From: Isoetes taiwanensis
Lineage: Eukaryota; Streptophyta; Lycopodiopsida; Isoetales; Isoetaceae
Reading direction: 5' to 3'
Length of the DNA: 64,000 nt
Assembly (NCBI GenBank): GCA_021234155.1
Contig: JAJEKV010000164.1
Coordinates: 1,062,783 to 1,126,782 of the forward strand
Under the pieces are notes generated by a model that had not been told where the DNA came from, made no database searches, and worked only from the letters and a program-made list of their open reading frames with translations. How positions within the stretch are numbered: the stretch's first letter is position 1; each line of letters opens with the position of its first letter. Shown here one piece after another: positions 42,715-55,000 of the stretch. The position numbers were made by a program, and so were the translations under genes.

Positions 42715-44366
42715 ATGGATCGCCATGGTCATCGGCATGATCGACGCCTGGAGATGGCCAGGAGACAGATTGATGTTGTCTTACCACCAGGGGAGGCTGG
42801 ATATGCGGAACCGTCACATGTAAGTTACTGATTCTTGTATTTAGTAGCCTAGACATATATAAACTAGGAGAGGACGTGTACTGCGAGTAGTAAAAACGCG
42901 CAGTGTTTTTGGTCAAGGACACGGTCACCTCCACCTTGAGTGGAGAGGACCAGGTGTGCCAGGCCCAAACTCACCTTCATACCTTACTAAGTACAATGTA
43001 GATTACAAAATTGAGGTGTCGCGTAGTCAAGGTCATATGTCGACTTCACCTTGAGTGGAGGGGACTCTATGTATCGGGCTAGCGTGTCTCCAAAAGATCT
43101 TTATTGAAATTGAAACTTATATAAGGGTCATTACTTTCGGGGAAAGGGCATGGTCGGCTTCACCTTGAGTGGAGAGGACTACGTGTCCGGGCCCCATTGG
43201 TCCATTTAGGATTTAGGGTTTAGGGTTTAGGGTTTATACTACCATATATTGTATCTATCACAGCCGTTCAAACTATTGTGCAGTATATAGTACTTACCTT
43301 TTGTAATTGGCAGAGGGACAAAATAGTTTGCGATTGTAAAAGATGTATGGGGCTGAAGAGACGACTTAGAACGGTTGTTGAAGACCATCTGATAAGATTT
43401 GGTACATTTGAACAACCCACCAGATCTGATGCTCGTCATGGATATCAGGTTGGTATACAATTATTATTATTTTTTTTTTTTAAGAGTATCTCTCCCAGTT
43501 CAAGTATATATTCAAGATGTTTATGATATCTAAATATGTAGGTAGATGATGCTGATGTCTCCTCCAAACTAGATGTGGATTTTGGTTTAATGTTGTCCAT
43601 AGAGGCATATGAAACTGAAGCAGTAACCCGATTCATCAATAATGTGGATGGGTGCCGCTCAACGCCGAAAGTGTTCCCCCGCGTGAAAGAACACGAAGGG
43701 CTACAATCATGAGAACATTGCATGTGTCGCACATTTCCCAAGAACGCTTGGCCTCACTGCCCGAGCGTGAAATTCCTGAAGAATTGCAAAGATTAGTCCG
43801 ACCCTTTGTTAGGCACCGCAAGACATTTGGCTTGTGGCCAGTAGACTTACCTATCCCTATGGATCAAGAATTTGCTTATTGGGGAAAAAGATACATCATT
43901 ATGCGGAGCCGCATTTGTCCAGAAGCTAGATTCGGCCTTATCTCCGGCACGCGTATAGAAGTGGAGCGAGATATCCACATTCCATTAATGCCATATGCGT
44001 GTCCCGAAGTAACGATTGGAAAACTTGGCAAACTTTGACTAAATATGCTTGGCGTATGAGGATTTATGGAATGAATTCCAATGCTGCGTCGATAGCTGTG
44101 GGGGCATGTGATGAGGAGTTGAAGTTTATTGATGGTCGGCCAGGGGTTCATGGCAATATTGCAGGGTTCATCAACAGTTCTATTGACAACCGTGAGCGAT
44201 GCAATTGTGAATTTTAGAGTGTCAAGGAGGGAGGAAGATTTTTTTTACAAGATCCGTAAAAAACAGATATATCATGGTGTGTGCTATTAAAAGCATAAAC
44301 ATTGGAGATGAGTTATTCATCAACTATCGCTATGATAGACCTCTCCCATTTGAGATGGAACAATAG
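42715..44366 (+). CDS. Transposon-encoded SET-domain protein with transposase-associated Cys-rich module
   Basis: Three exons join in phase 0. Exon 1 is 42715-42819 (ATG, 35 codons, donor gtaagt). Exon 2 is 43314-43448 (45 codons) with CDCKRCMGLKRR and VVEDHLIRFG, matching the transposase-associated domain found at CACTA transposase N-termini (CPCxxCxNxxxxxxxxVxxHLxxxG). Exon 3 runs from 43542 to TAG 44364-44366. Despite frame slips near 43660, 44030 and 44215-44260, it reads RFGLISGTRIEVERDI, then KFIDGRPGVHGNIAGFINSS, then YIMVCAIKSINIGDELFINY, which are the SET-domain blocks. The usual NHSCxPN is INSSIDN, so the AdoMet pocket is altered; the final Tyr of the GEExxxDY-type motif is kept. 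Chromatin-directed activity is inference. Confidence 0.7.
42929..43174. repeat. Three hairpin repeats in intron 1 of the SET gene
   Basis: ctccaccttgagtggag and its variants cttcaccttgagtggag lie at 42929-42945, 43044-43060 and 43158-43174, 114-115 bp apart. The first forms a perfect CTCCAC/GTGGAG hairpin. Confidence 0.85.
43205..43237. repeat. Short interstitial telomere-type repeat
   Basis: tttaggatttagggtttagg continues as TTTAGGG units (about four, the first imperfect), the plant telomere sequence, inside intron 1. Short runs like this also occur as promoter telo-boxes; this length does not imply a chromosome end. Confidence 0.9.
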
Positions 44367-44523
44367 TATTGTTGTACTAAAAAAAGGAATAAAATGATGT
44401 TTTTTTTTTTTAATATGTTTTTGTCATTCGTGAGTCTATACAAATGGTTGTATGTATTTTATACTTATTACATTATTTGACATGATGGTTAATACGTTAC
44501 TCCTGTTTAATGAACTCATTCAG

Positions 44524-47500
44524 AGCGGTCTCCATCCCGATCCATTAGTTCTAAGTTACAGGCAAAGGGAAACCTATCGTCGTGAATTTCAAGCCAGAGC
44601 GCACCAATATGAAGATATTGCATACGATCAATATGAAGAGGATGAAACTATTGATCGAACCCGAGAACGAAGTCTTTCGTGGACGAAGTGATGCTCGATA
44701 TGTTGCACGCTCTTCAAGAATTACCCGATATTGATTTAGATGATGTCGAGGATGGTGGTGGAGAGAATATGGTAGAAGATGTGGGATACCCTTCGAGGAT
44801 TGGTCAGATCGACGATGACCCTATTGTTATCGGGCGTAAACGCAGCGGTTATTTCCTGCGGCCTCGAACCTCTCGTTTGTCGGCGTGCACCGCTAATTCT
44901 CAATCTCCAAACCAAGTTCAAGTGGAGCAATGCAAGTGTCTCTCGCTCTATTGAGGTGACATACTTATCAAGTCTTTCTATCTTACCACCATCTCCATCT
45001 TTTATCTTACCACTCTTAGATGCTGCAGTTATTGCACGAGAAGATCCTTCCAGAGAAGAACAATATGCCTACCGACGGATCTCAAGTTAAGAAAATGATT
45101 CAAGCCGACCGCCTTGGTTATAAAGTCATACATGCATGTCCAAATGATTGTATGATCTTCTATCCCCCCGCCGAGCATGAGAAGTCCACTCATTGTCTCG
45201 TATGTAATGAACCGAGATACGTGAATGACCTAAAGGAAAAAAATGGTACCTCGGAAGGTTATTCGACACTTTCCAATAATCCCAAGGTATATGCATCACC
45301 ACTTCTTACAAATAGTTGTAAATTCACTTATTTTCGGTACTTATATGTTGCCTATAATTTATTCTATAGGTTAAAGTTGATGTTCCGTTGCAAGACATTG
45401 GCTAGCCTAATGGACTTCACGGCTACACATGCATCTAGTGATGATGTGATGCGAGTCCCGGCGGCAGTAAGCATTTTGGAAGCATGTCGATGCGACATGG
45501 CGACTTTGGAAAAAAGAACCACGTAAGGTGCGTTTGGGCCTGGCCACCGATGGCGAAACCCATATGGTACACAATCGATCGCATGGTCTACATGGCCGGT
45601 GATGATAGTGAACTACAACATACCCCCATGGTTGTTGATGAAGAGTGGGCACATTATGATGACTTTATTGATACCTGGGAAGAAAAAACCAAGTAATTTA
45701 GATGTGTACCTAAGAATAATTGTGGATGAGTTACTCCCTTTGTGGAACACAGGTATTCAGGTCTACGATGCCCATAAAAATGACGTTTTTAATCTTAGAG
45801 GTATACTATTGTGGACTATGCATGACTTTCCTGGGTTTGCCGAAAGTGTTCGGGTTTAAGACATCGGGCACTTCCCTTGCATGATATGTGGGGAAAAGTT
45901 GCAAAGACCGCCACTCTAAGCATCTAAAGAAAGTAGTATACGAGGGTTTTAGGAAGTATTTGCCGCTCACGCACCCCTTCAGAAAGCGTGCACAATTCGG
46001 TGGCACTGTAGACTATACAGAACCACCAAGCAGAATTACCATACGAGAATGGGGTGAGCGTTGGGATAAGAAGGAAGAGGGGGAAAATCCGCAAGGGGAA
46101 ATCCGTAGGGGGGCACCTGCAGCTGAGGAGGTCGTAGCCGACCTAGACAGTGAGGATGAGGAATTATACAGTGGTGGCGAGGAAGCCGCGGAGGAGGAAG
46201 TCTTTACTGCCAATATGAAAAGGAAGTCTGTTTTTTATAGACTACCATATTGGACCGACCTATTGATTCAACACCTTTTAGACCCGATGCATATCTTCAA
46301 GAACGTGGGAAACTCTTTATGGAAGCATGTATTTGGTCAAAAAGACACAACAAATGCCAGGATGGACCTTAAGGTAAGTAATACAAAGAAAGAGGCATGG
46401 ATCCGAGGTGAAGGGCAACCACTTCCTCCGGCAAAATGGGTTATTGCTAGGGCTGACCATCGAGCTATTTATGATGATTTAAGGGCCCTTAGAACACCAA
46501 CTGGTTACATGCAATCATTAAGAACCACATTCACAAGTAGTGGGGAGCTGACTGGTTTAAAGTCCCATGACTGGCATAAGTTCTTGCATGTAAGCAATTG
46601 AAGTCCACATATATATGCACTACTATAAAATGTAACCCATAACTTATATTTGGTGTTTGGATCATGCAGTTCTTCATGCCCCGACCTTTAGGGAGTTTTA
46701 GACAAGGGACCATTGAGGCAATAAGTGCCCTATCAAAGGTCATAAGGTTGTTACCCATGTTGATTTAGTGGTCCCCCTGTCTATTTTATTTGTGGCTAAG
46801 TTTTTGTTTTGGACCTCATAGGTGGATGTGTAAAAAACTATACCGAAAGACTAAATTGAAGAGATGAAAGTGAAAATGGCAGAGGCATGTTGCTTGTTGG
46901 AGAAGGAGTTTCCTACGAGCTTTCTTTTGATACCAAACCCATCTTTTGGTACATCTTATTGAGGAAGTGGAGCTTAAGGAACCTGTACATGCGGATGGAT
47001 GTTTTTCTTGGAAAGGTTTATGAAGGTATTGAAGGATATGGTGCGCCAAAGAGCACGCCCCCGAAGGTAGTATGGCAGAGGGATGGCTTGCGAAAAAAGA
47101 GTCACTTTTCTATATGACAGAATATATTTCCGCCAGACATCCGGATGCACCTCGCTTATGGAGTGATGAAGGGGACGAAGATTGTGGGGGTAGTGGCGTA
47201 AGGCCATGGTATGCGAGAAGTCATTTCCACCGATATGATCATTAAGGTTAATCAATTTCTTCTTTACAATTCGGCACCAATGGCAAAATGGATTGCTCGT
47301 TATGAGAACGCAAAAGGAAGAAATGGAAGAGAAGAGGCATGAATGGAGACGACATAATAGACGAGCCCCCGACTCGATGGATATGAACCCTTGCCGGACA
47401 AGATGGAAAGAGAATGGGTACTACTGAGGCTTTGACCGATGCATATCACAAGGGGAGTATATTACGCCTACGGAATGGGCATACGCGACAAGGTGTCATG

Positions 47501-48240
47501 AAAAAGGTAGTTGCAACAAAATATGTTGATGTCGAAATCAGTATTTTCTTTTGATGTTATTGTATCTATTGACATTAATGGTGCTTTTGATAAAGATATA
47601 TCTTACTCCTCGATATGGTGGCATGGGACCCACTATCGCGGTGAGTTCTCTTGACATACACAGAAGACTTTGTGGATCGCGGAGTCATGGCATCATTCAC
47701 GATGGAGTTTCAATCAAGTGTTGCCGATCAGAATCGCCGGGAAGCCACCGTGATTGGGTCGGGAGGTTAAAGACTATAATGGAGGTGGAAGTTGGTGGCA
47801 ATTTTAAGACCTTCATATTCGATGTCGCATTGGTTTGACCTTCAATTAAGGGGCGGGCCTACAAGAAAGTATGATAGAACAAGTGGCTTTTTATTTGTCA
47901 ACTCTAGCAAGATGTACCCTGGTAGTGAGACGCTTGTCCTTCCAGACAACTGTGAACAGGTACACACATACACATATCCACTTCAAAATTTAGACCATCA
48001 ATATCAATCTCACGTCCAGCTTCTTTGACCAGATTTTTTTCTTTACCGATCGACAAGACCCAACATGGTGGTTTATCATACAAACTACACCGAGGGGACG
48101 CCCAATATTCCAAGGTGTTGTGCTAGAGGAGTCAATAACGTCTGAAGAGCCCTCTGGCAGATCAAGGCATTCAAACTCACCGGAAAATGAGCATCAAGAG
48201 GTTGGACCACCAGCTCTCATGCAAAGATCTTACACCGTGA
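44524..48240 (+). pseudogene. CACTA transposase, tnp2 family, multi-exon, frame broken
   Basis: Segments in order match plant En/Spm tnp2 transposases. GYKVIHACPNDCMIFYPP and CLVCNEPRY (45020-45290) form the zinc-ribbon start. NIPPWLLMKS, LDVYLRIIVDELLPLWNTG and LLWTMHDFPGF (45600-45860) are the catalytic region. LPYWTDLLIQHLLDPMHIFK, NARMDL and TGLKSHDWHKFL (46220-46600) follow. After that come the DUF4218-like part (CLLEKEFPTSF, ERFMKVLKDMVRQRARP at 46880-47110) and a DUF4216-like tail (DVRWFDLQ, DPTWWFI at 47810-48100). Splicing and frame slips split it into at least seven open segments. A start exon could lie at 44524 after a cag acceptor or earlier. In these elements the product cuts and joins the termini. 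Coding capacity is uncertain because slips again fall at C-N-G sites. Confidence 0.85.
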
Positions 48241-48914
48241 GCAATTCCACGAAATACGATGTACTTCGTGCATTTTAATACAAATGTTGGTAATGCTAAC
48301 AATGACGACTCTAGTTAGCACCTAGAGGAGACGATCATTAAATTCTATATGTCAAATATTATGCACATCCTCGGTGCAATCCTTCCGATATGCTATGTCT
48401 ATTGGTCTTCGTGGTGCAATAAAACCCATTCAATTCAATTCTTTTTTCCCCCCTCCCCCCCTTTTGGTATACATTATATCGGAGGAATAAAGAACGGCTG
48501 GAACATGGGCTCAAAGAAGCCACATAGGCTCAAGCATTGCCTCTAGACTAGAACATGCAAAGAGTCTTCAATGGTATCTTAGTTACTTCCGATTTTCTCT
48601 AACCTTAAACCAGTGCCACCACCAAGTTAACCTGATCATTGCTTAATTTGATGCTATCCACTAGCTTTCTGTTGTGGATCACTGCTCTACCTTTCAAACA
48701 GATAATAATAATGGTATTTTGTAGGGTGAACAAGTCCAAATACATAGAGTGAAGCATGAGGAGCCTACAGACGTTGAACGTGTAGGCGTTGCATTTCCCT
48801 TAGGGTCGAACATGCTACCTAGGTTCAAACAAGCCTCTTAGGCTCAAGCATTGTCTAGGCTCAAACATGCCCCAGTATCAAACATGTACACAACAAAAAT
48901 AAAAATAGTTAAAC
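48241..48914. other. CACTA 3' non-coding part
   Basis: No gene. Contains repeated phrases around ggctcaagcattg and ggttcaaacaagcc (48525-48545, 48820-48870) and a C-rich run at 48449-48463. Confidence 0.45.
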
Positions 48915-48990
48915 GACGTCGCTATAACAAAATACGTCGCATGCGACGTATTGACGTCGCATGCGACGTACACAGCGACGTTTAAAACTC
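48915..48990. repeat. Right subterminal palindromes of CACTA element
   Basis: ACGTCGCATGCGACGT occurs at 48934-48949 and 48954-48969, flanked by acgacgtcgc (48913-48922) and agcgacgttt (48974-48983). These are the same sites as at 42.2-42.6 kb, linking both ends to one element. Confidence 0.88.
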
Positions 48991-49002
48991 ATTTCTTAGT
49001 TG

Positions 49003-49005
49003 GGT
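49003..49005. repeat. Possible right target-site duplication of CACTA element (ggt)
   Basis: Matches ggt at 38525-38527. The satellite array starts about 8 bp further on. Confidence 0.5.
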
Positions 49006-49012
49006 GAACATG

Positions 49013-52000
49013 AGTGGTCTTCTGGTCACAGAACTTGGTCCCTAGGGCAACGTCGACGTTCTGAGTCCATTGGCAGAGTCAAATCGCGATTCCGGAGAGG
49101 GGAGGTCGCCCGTCCGTCCCCAGGGCCTTGGGGAGAGGAAATTCGGGGCAAGCAGCTTCCGGGGGGATTTTAGGGTCCGTGCTCTGGCGTCAACACCCCC
49201 ACTCCACGTCAAGTCACGGCGCAAGGTCCCGCCCGAATCTGACAAGGAGAGGGCCTCCAAAACGTAAACCCTGTGGGTTGCCAGGTTCTAGAAGGGTTTG
49301 CGTTTTGGGGGCCGAGACTTGGTCTGTTGCACTTGGGACCTGGCCAAGAAGCTGCAGCCGAGAATACGGAGCAAGGGGAACTGACGGAGCGGAGTTTGGA
49401 CCTGTCCTCCTCCCGATGTGGCAAGTAGAAGTCGGGGGGCGCTTTTGCAGTGGCAAGACATTCATAAATTCGCAATTAATGCATTGTACGAAAATAAATT
49501 CTGATTTTTGCCACTGGAATCCTAATCCATCTCCAAAGACACAGCCCCAATTTTCAAATTTTCGGAGAAGGTCTAGGTCAAAGGGTTAGCAGATAGAACG
49601 GTCGGGGCAGCCCGCTGGTGGCAACCGAGCTGGCACCCTTCCCCAAGTCAAACGAGGCCAGGACCTTGCGGGGATCCCTCACAAGAGGGGAGAGTGGGAC
49701 CCCAAGAGGCGGGATCCAAAAAGTTCCCGAGGCAGCCCTTCTGGCGGCGCCGCTGGGCCGGCCGACGCTAATGACCACCCTCCCCGAGCCCGGTTCCCCT
49801 ATCCCACCATTGGATCCTCCGCTCGGGGCCCCTCTTCTGAAGGCCCAAAAGATTCCAGATCGGTCCGGAGAACTTGTCAAACCAGGGCGCCCCGAGGTCG
49901 GCCTTGTAGAAACCGTGATTGTCTTGTCGCTCGGCACCGGGAGGCTCCGAATGGCAAATCGACCCCCGCCAAATCGTCCGAATGGCTAAATTACCCTAGG
50001 GAGCAAGTTACAAGGTCGGTTTTGCAAAAGAGAGAAACACTCACGCCTCCACGACAAGATCCCAAGATCCACATCCTAGGCCAATTGACTACGAAGTTTG
50101 ATGGAAGTGAGCTACTTTGGCGCTTCTTGGAGGTCGGGTGGTCTTCGCCACGGAACTTGGTCCCCTGTGGCAACGCCGACGCTCGAGTCCATTGGCAGAG
50201 TCAAATCGCGATTCCGGAGAGGGGAGGTCGCCCGGCCCGGCCCCGTGGCCTTGGGGAGAGGAAATTCGGGCAAGCAGCCTTCGGGGGATTTTAGGGTCCG
50301 TGCTCTCAAGGCCAACACCCCCACTCCACGCCAAGTCACGGCGCAAGGTCCCCCTGGACCGACAAGGAGAGGGCCTCCAAAACGTAAACCCCGTGGGCTG
50401 CCGTGTTCTAGAAGGGTTTATTTTGGGGCCGAGACTTGGTCTGCTGCACTTGGGACCTGGCCGAGAAGCCGCAGCCGGAGAATACGGAGCAAGGGGAACT
50501 GATGGAGCGGAGTTTGGGCCTGTCCTCCTCCCCGATGTGGCAAGTAGAAGTCGGGGGGGCTTTTGCAAAGGGCAAGACATTCATAAATTCGCAATTAATG
50601 CATTGTACTAAAATAAATTCTGATTTTTTGCCACTGGAATCCTAATCCATCTCCATCACACAGCCCAATTTTCAAAATTTTCTGAGAAGGTCTAGGTCAA
50701 AGGGTTAGATTAGAACGGTCGGGCAGCCCGCTGTGGCAACCGAAAGCTGGCACCCTTCCCCAAGTCAAACGAGGCCAGGACCTTGCGGGGATCCTCACAA
50801 GAGGGGGAGAGTCCAGGACCCCAAGAGGCGGATCCAAAAGTTCCCCGAGGCAGCCTCCTCCCCGGCGGCTCCCGGGGCCGTATTGACGCTAATGACCACC
50901 CTCCCCGAGCCCGGTCCCCCTATCCCACCGCTGATCCTCCGCTCAGGGCCCCTCTTCGGGAAGGCCCAAAAGATTCCCAGATCGGGTCCGGGAGAACTTG
51001 TCAAACCGCTGGGCGCCCCGAGGTCGGCCTTGTAGTAGAAACCGTGATTGTCTTGTCGTCGGGCACCGGGAGGCTCCGAATGGCAAATCGACCGCCAAAT
51101 CGTCCGGAATGGCTAAATTACCCTAGGGAGCAAGTTACAAGGTCGGTTTTGCAAAAGAGAGAAACACTCACGCCCTCCACGACAAGATCCCGTGATCCAC
51201 ATCCTAGGCCAATTGACTACGAAGTTTGATGGAAGTGAGCTACTTTGGCGCTTCTTGGAGGTCGGGTGGTCTTCTCGCCACGGAACTTGGTCCCTGTGGC
51301 AACGCCGACGCTCGAGTCCATTGGCGGAGTCAAATCGCGATTCCCGAGAGGGAGGTCGCCCCCGTCCGGCCCCCGTGGCCTTGGGGAGAGGAAATTCGGG
51401 CAAGCAGCTTCGGGGGGATTTTAGGGTCTCAGGCTCAAGGCCAACACCCCCACTCCACGCCAAGTCACGGCGCAAGGTCCCGCCCGACCGACAAGGAGAG
51501 GGCCTCCAAAACGTAAACCCCGTGGGCTGCCGTGTTCTAGAAGGGTTTTGCTTTTTGGGGCCGAGACTTGGTCTGCTGCACTTGGGACCTGGCCGAGAAG
51601 CCGCAGCCGAGAATACGGAGCAAGGGGAACTGACGGAGCGGAGTTTGGGCCTGTCCTCCTCCCCGATGTGGCAAGTAGAAGTCGGGGGCTTTTTGCAAAG
51701 GGCAAGACATTCATAAATTCGCAATTAATGCATTGTACTAAAATAAATTCTGATTTTTGCCACCTGGAATCCTAATCCATCTCCATCACACAGCCCAATT
51801 TCGAAATTTTCGGAGAAGGTCTAGGTCAAAGGGTTAAGATTAGAACGGTCGGGCAGCCCGCTGTGGCAACCGAAGCCTGGCACCCTTCCCCAAGTCAAAC
51901 GAGGCCAGACCTTGGGTGGATCCTCACAAGAGGGGAGAGTCCGGACCCCAAGAGGCGGGATCCAAAAAGTTCCCGAGGCAGCCCTTCCCGGGCAGCGCCT

Positions 52001-55000
52001 CGGGGGGGCCGTGACGCTTAATGACCACCCTCCCGGAGCCCGGTTCCCCTATATCCACCGCTGATCCTCCGCTCAGGGCCCCTCTTCGAAGGCCCAAAAG
52101 ATTCCAGATCGGCCCCGGAGAACTTGTCAAACCGGGCGCCCCGAGGGTCGGCTTTGTAGAAACCGCATTGTCTTGTCGCTCGGGCACCGGGAGGTTCCGA
52201 ATGGCAAATCGACCCCGCCAAATCGTCCGAATGGCTTAAATTACCCTAGGGAGCAAGTTACAAGGTCGGTTTTGCAAAAAGAGAGAAACACTCACGCCTC
52301 CACGACAAGATCCCGCATCCACATCCTAGGCCAATTGACTACGAAGTTTGATGGAAGTGAGCTACTTTGGCGCTTCTTGAGGTCGGTGGTGGTCTTCTCG
52401 CCACGGAACTTGGTCCCCTGTGGCAACGCCGACGCTCGAGTCCATTGGCAGAGTCAAATCGCGATTCCGAGAGGGGAGGTCGCCTCGGCCCGGCCCCCGT
52501 GGCCTTGGGGAGAGGAAATTCGGGCAAGCAGCCTTCCGGGGGATTTTAGGGTCCGTGGCTCTCAAGGCCAACACCCCCACTCCACGCCAAGTCACGCGCA
52601 AGGTCCCGCCCGACCGACAAGGAGAGGGCCTCCAAAACGAAACCCCGTGGGTTGCCGTGTTCTAGAAGGGTTTGGCGCTTTGGGGGGGAGACTTGGTCTG
52701 CTGCACTTGGGACCGGGCCGAGAAGCCGCAGCCGAGAATACGGAGCAAGGGGAACTGACGGAGCGGAGTTTGGGCCTGTCCTCCTCCCGATGTGGCAAGT
52801 AGAAGTCGGGGGGGCTTTGCAAAGTGGCAAGACATTCATAAATTCGCAATTAATGCATTGTACTAAAAATAAATTCTGATTTTTTTGCCACTGGAATCCT
52901 AATCCATCTCCATCACACAGCCCCAATTTTTCGAAATTTTCGGAGAAGGTCTAGGTCAAAGGGTTAGCATTAGAACGTCGGGCAGCCCGCTGTGGCAACC
53001 GAAGCTGGCACCCTTCCCCAAGTCAAACGAGGCCAGGACCTTTGGTGGATCCCTCACAAGAGGGGAGAGTCCTGACCCCAAGAGGCGGGATCCAAAAAGT
53101 TCCCGAGGCAGCCCTTCCCCGCGCAGCCGGGCCCCGGGGCCGCAGACGCTAATGACCACCCTCCCGAGCCCGGTTCCCCTATCCGACCGCTGATCCTCCG
53201 CTCGGGGCCCCCTTCTTGGGAAGGCCCAAAAGATTCCAGATCGGGTCCGGGAGAACTTGTCAAACCGCTGGGCGCCCCGGAGGTCGGCCTTGTAGAAACC
53301 GCAGATTGTCTTGTCGCTCGGGCACCGGGGAGGCTCCGAATGGCAAATCGACCCCGCCAAATCGTCCGAATGGCTAAATTACCCTAGGGAGCAAGTTACA
53401 AGGTCGTCGGTTTTGCAAAAAGAGAGAAACACTCACGCCTCCACGACAAGATCCCCGCGATCCACATCCTAGGCCAATTGACTACGAAGTTTGATGGAAG
53501 TGAGCTACTTTGGGCTTCTTGGAGGTCGGGTGGTCTTCTCGCCACGGAACTTGGTCCCCTGTGGCAACGCCGACGCTCGAGTCCATTGGCAGAGTCAAAT
53601 CGCGATTCCGAGAGAGGGAGGTCGCCCGTCCGGCCCCGTGGCCTTGGGGAGAGGAAATTCGGGCAAGCAGCTTCCGGGGATTTTAGGGTCCGTGGCTCAA
53701 GGCCAACACCCCCACTCCACGCCAAGTCACTTCCGCCAAGGTCCCCCCGACCGACAAGGAGAGGGCCTCCAAAACGAAACCCCGTGGGCTGCCGTGTTCT
53801 AGAAGGGTTTGGCGCTTTGGGGGGCCGAGACTTGGTCTGTTGCACTTGGGACCTGGCCGAGAAGCTGCAGCCGAGAATACGGAGCAAGGGGAACTGACGG
53901 AGCGGAGTTTGGGCCTGTCCTCCTCCCGATGTGGCAAGTAGAAGTCGGGGGGCTTTTTAAAGCTGGCAAGACATTCATAAATTCGCAATTAATGCATTGT
54001 ACCTAAAATAAATTCTGATTTTTTGCCACCTGGAATCCTAATCCATCTCCAAAGACACAGCCCAATTTTCGAAATTTTCTGAGAAGGTCTAGGTCAAAGG
54101 GTTAAGATTAGAACGGTCGGGCAGCCCGCTGTGGCAACCGAAGCTGGCACCCTTCCCCAAGTCAAACGAGGCCAGGACCTTGCAGGGATCCCTCACAAGA
54201 GGGGAGAGTCCGGACCCCAAGAGGCGGGATCCAAAAAGTTCCCCGAGGCAGCCCTTCCCCGGGCAGCCCCCGGGGCCAGACGCTAATGACCACCTCCCGG
54301 AGCCCCTGCCCCTATCCCACCGCTGATCCTCCGCTCAGGGGCCCCTCTTCGAAGGCCCAAAAGATTCCAGATCGGGTCCGGGAGAACTTGTCAAACCGCT
54401 GGGCGCCCCGAGGTCGGGCTTTGTAGAAACCGCATTGTCTTGTCGCTCGGGCACCGGGAGGTCCGAATGGCAAATCGACCCCGCCAAATCGTCCGAATGG
54501 CTAAATTACCCTAGGGAGCAAGTTACAAGGTCGGTTTTGCAAAAAGAGAGAAACACTCACGCTCCACGACAAAGATCCCCGATCCACATCCTAGGCCAAT
54601 TGACTACGAAGTTTGATGGAAGTGAGCTACTTTGGCGCTTCTTGGAGGTCGGGTGGTCTTCTGGCCACGGAACTTGGTCCCTGTGGCAACGCCGACGCTC
54701 GAGTCCATTGGCAGAGTCAAATCGCGATTCCGAGAGAGGGAGGTCGCCCGCCCCGGCCCCCGTGGCCTTGGGGAGAGGAAATTCGGGCAAGCAGCCTTCC
54801 GGGATTTTAGGGTCCGTGCTCAAGGCCAACACCCCCACTCCACGCCAAGTCACGCCGCAAGGTCCCGCCCCGACCGACAAGGAGAGGGCCTCCAAAACGA
54901 AAACCCCGTGGGCTGCCGTGTTCTAGAAGGGTTTGGCGCTTTTGGGGCCGAGACTTGGTCCTGCTGCACTTGGGACCTGGCCGAGAAGCCGCAGCCGAGA

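Larger units (their letters stand above)
38528..49002 (+). mobile_element. CACTA/EnSpm DNA transposon, about 10.5 kb, with captured genes
   Basis: The left end reads cgctacaagaaaa and the right end, on the opposite strand, caactaagaaatg. Each is one or two changes from the classic plant terminus CACTACAAGAAA. Subterminal arrays of tgcgacgt units lie inside both ends. The body encodes a tnp2 transposase with its usual downstream domains, preceded by a separate SET gene and by captured SNF2 and B3 fragments. Transcription is left to right. A second block of subterminal repeats at 42.24-42.59 kb sits just before the TATA box, so the 38.5-42.2 kb part may be a later expansion or a second nested element. 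The right end abuts the satellite array. Confidence 0.75.

Noticed and set aside
43205-43237. Chromosome-end telomere
   Set aside because: Only about four repeat units inside a transposon intron, with ordinary sequence on both sides.
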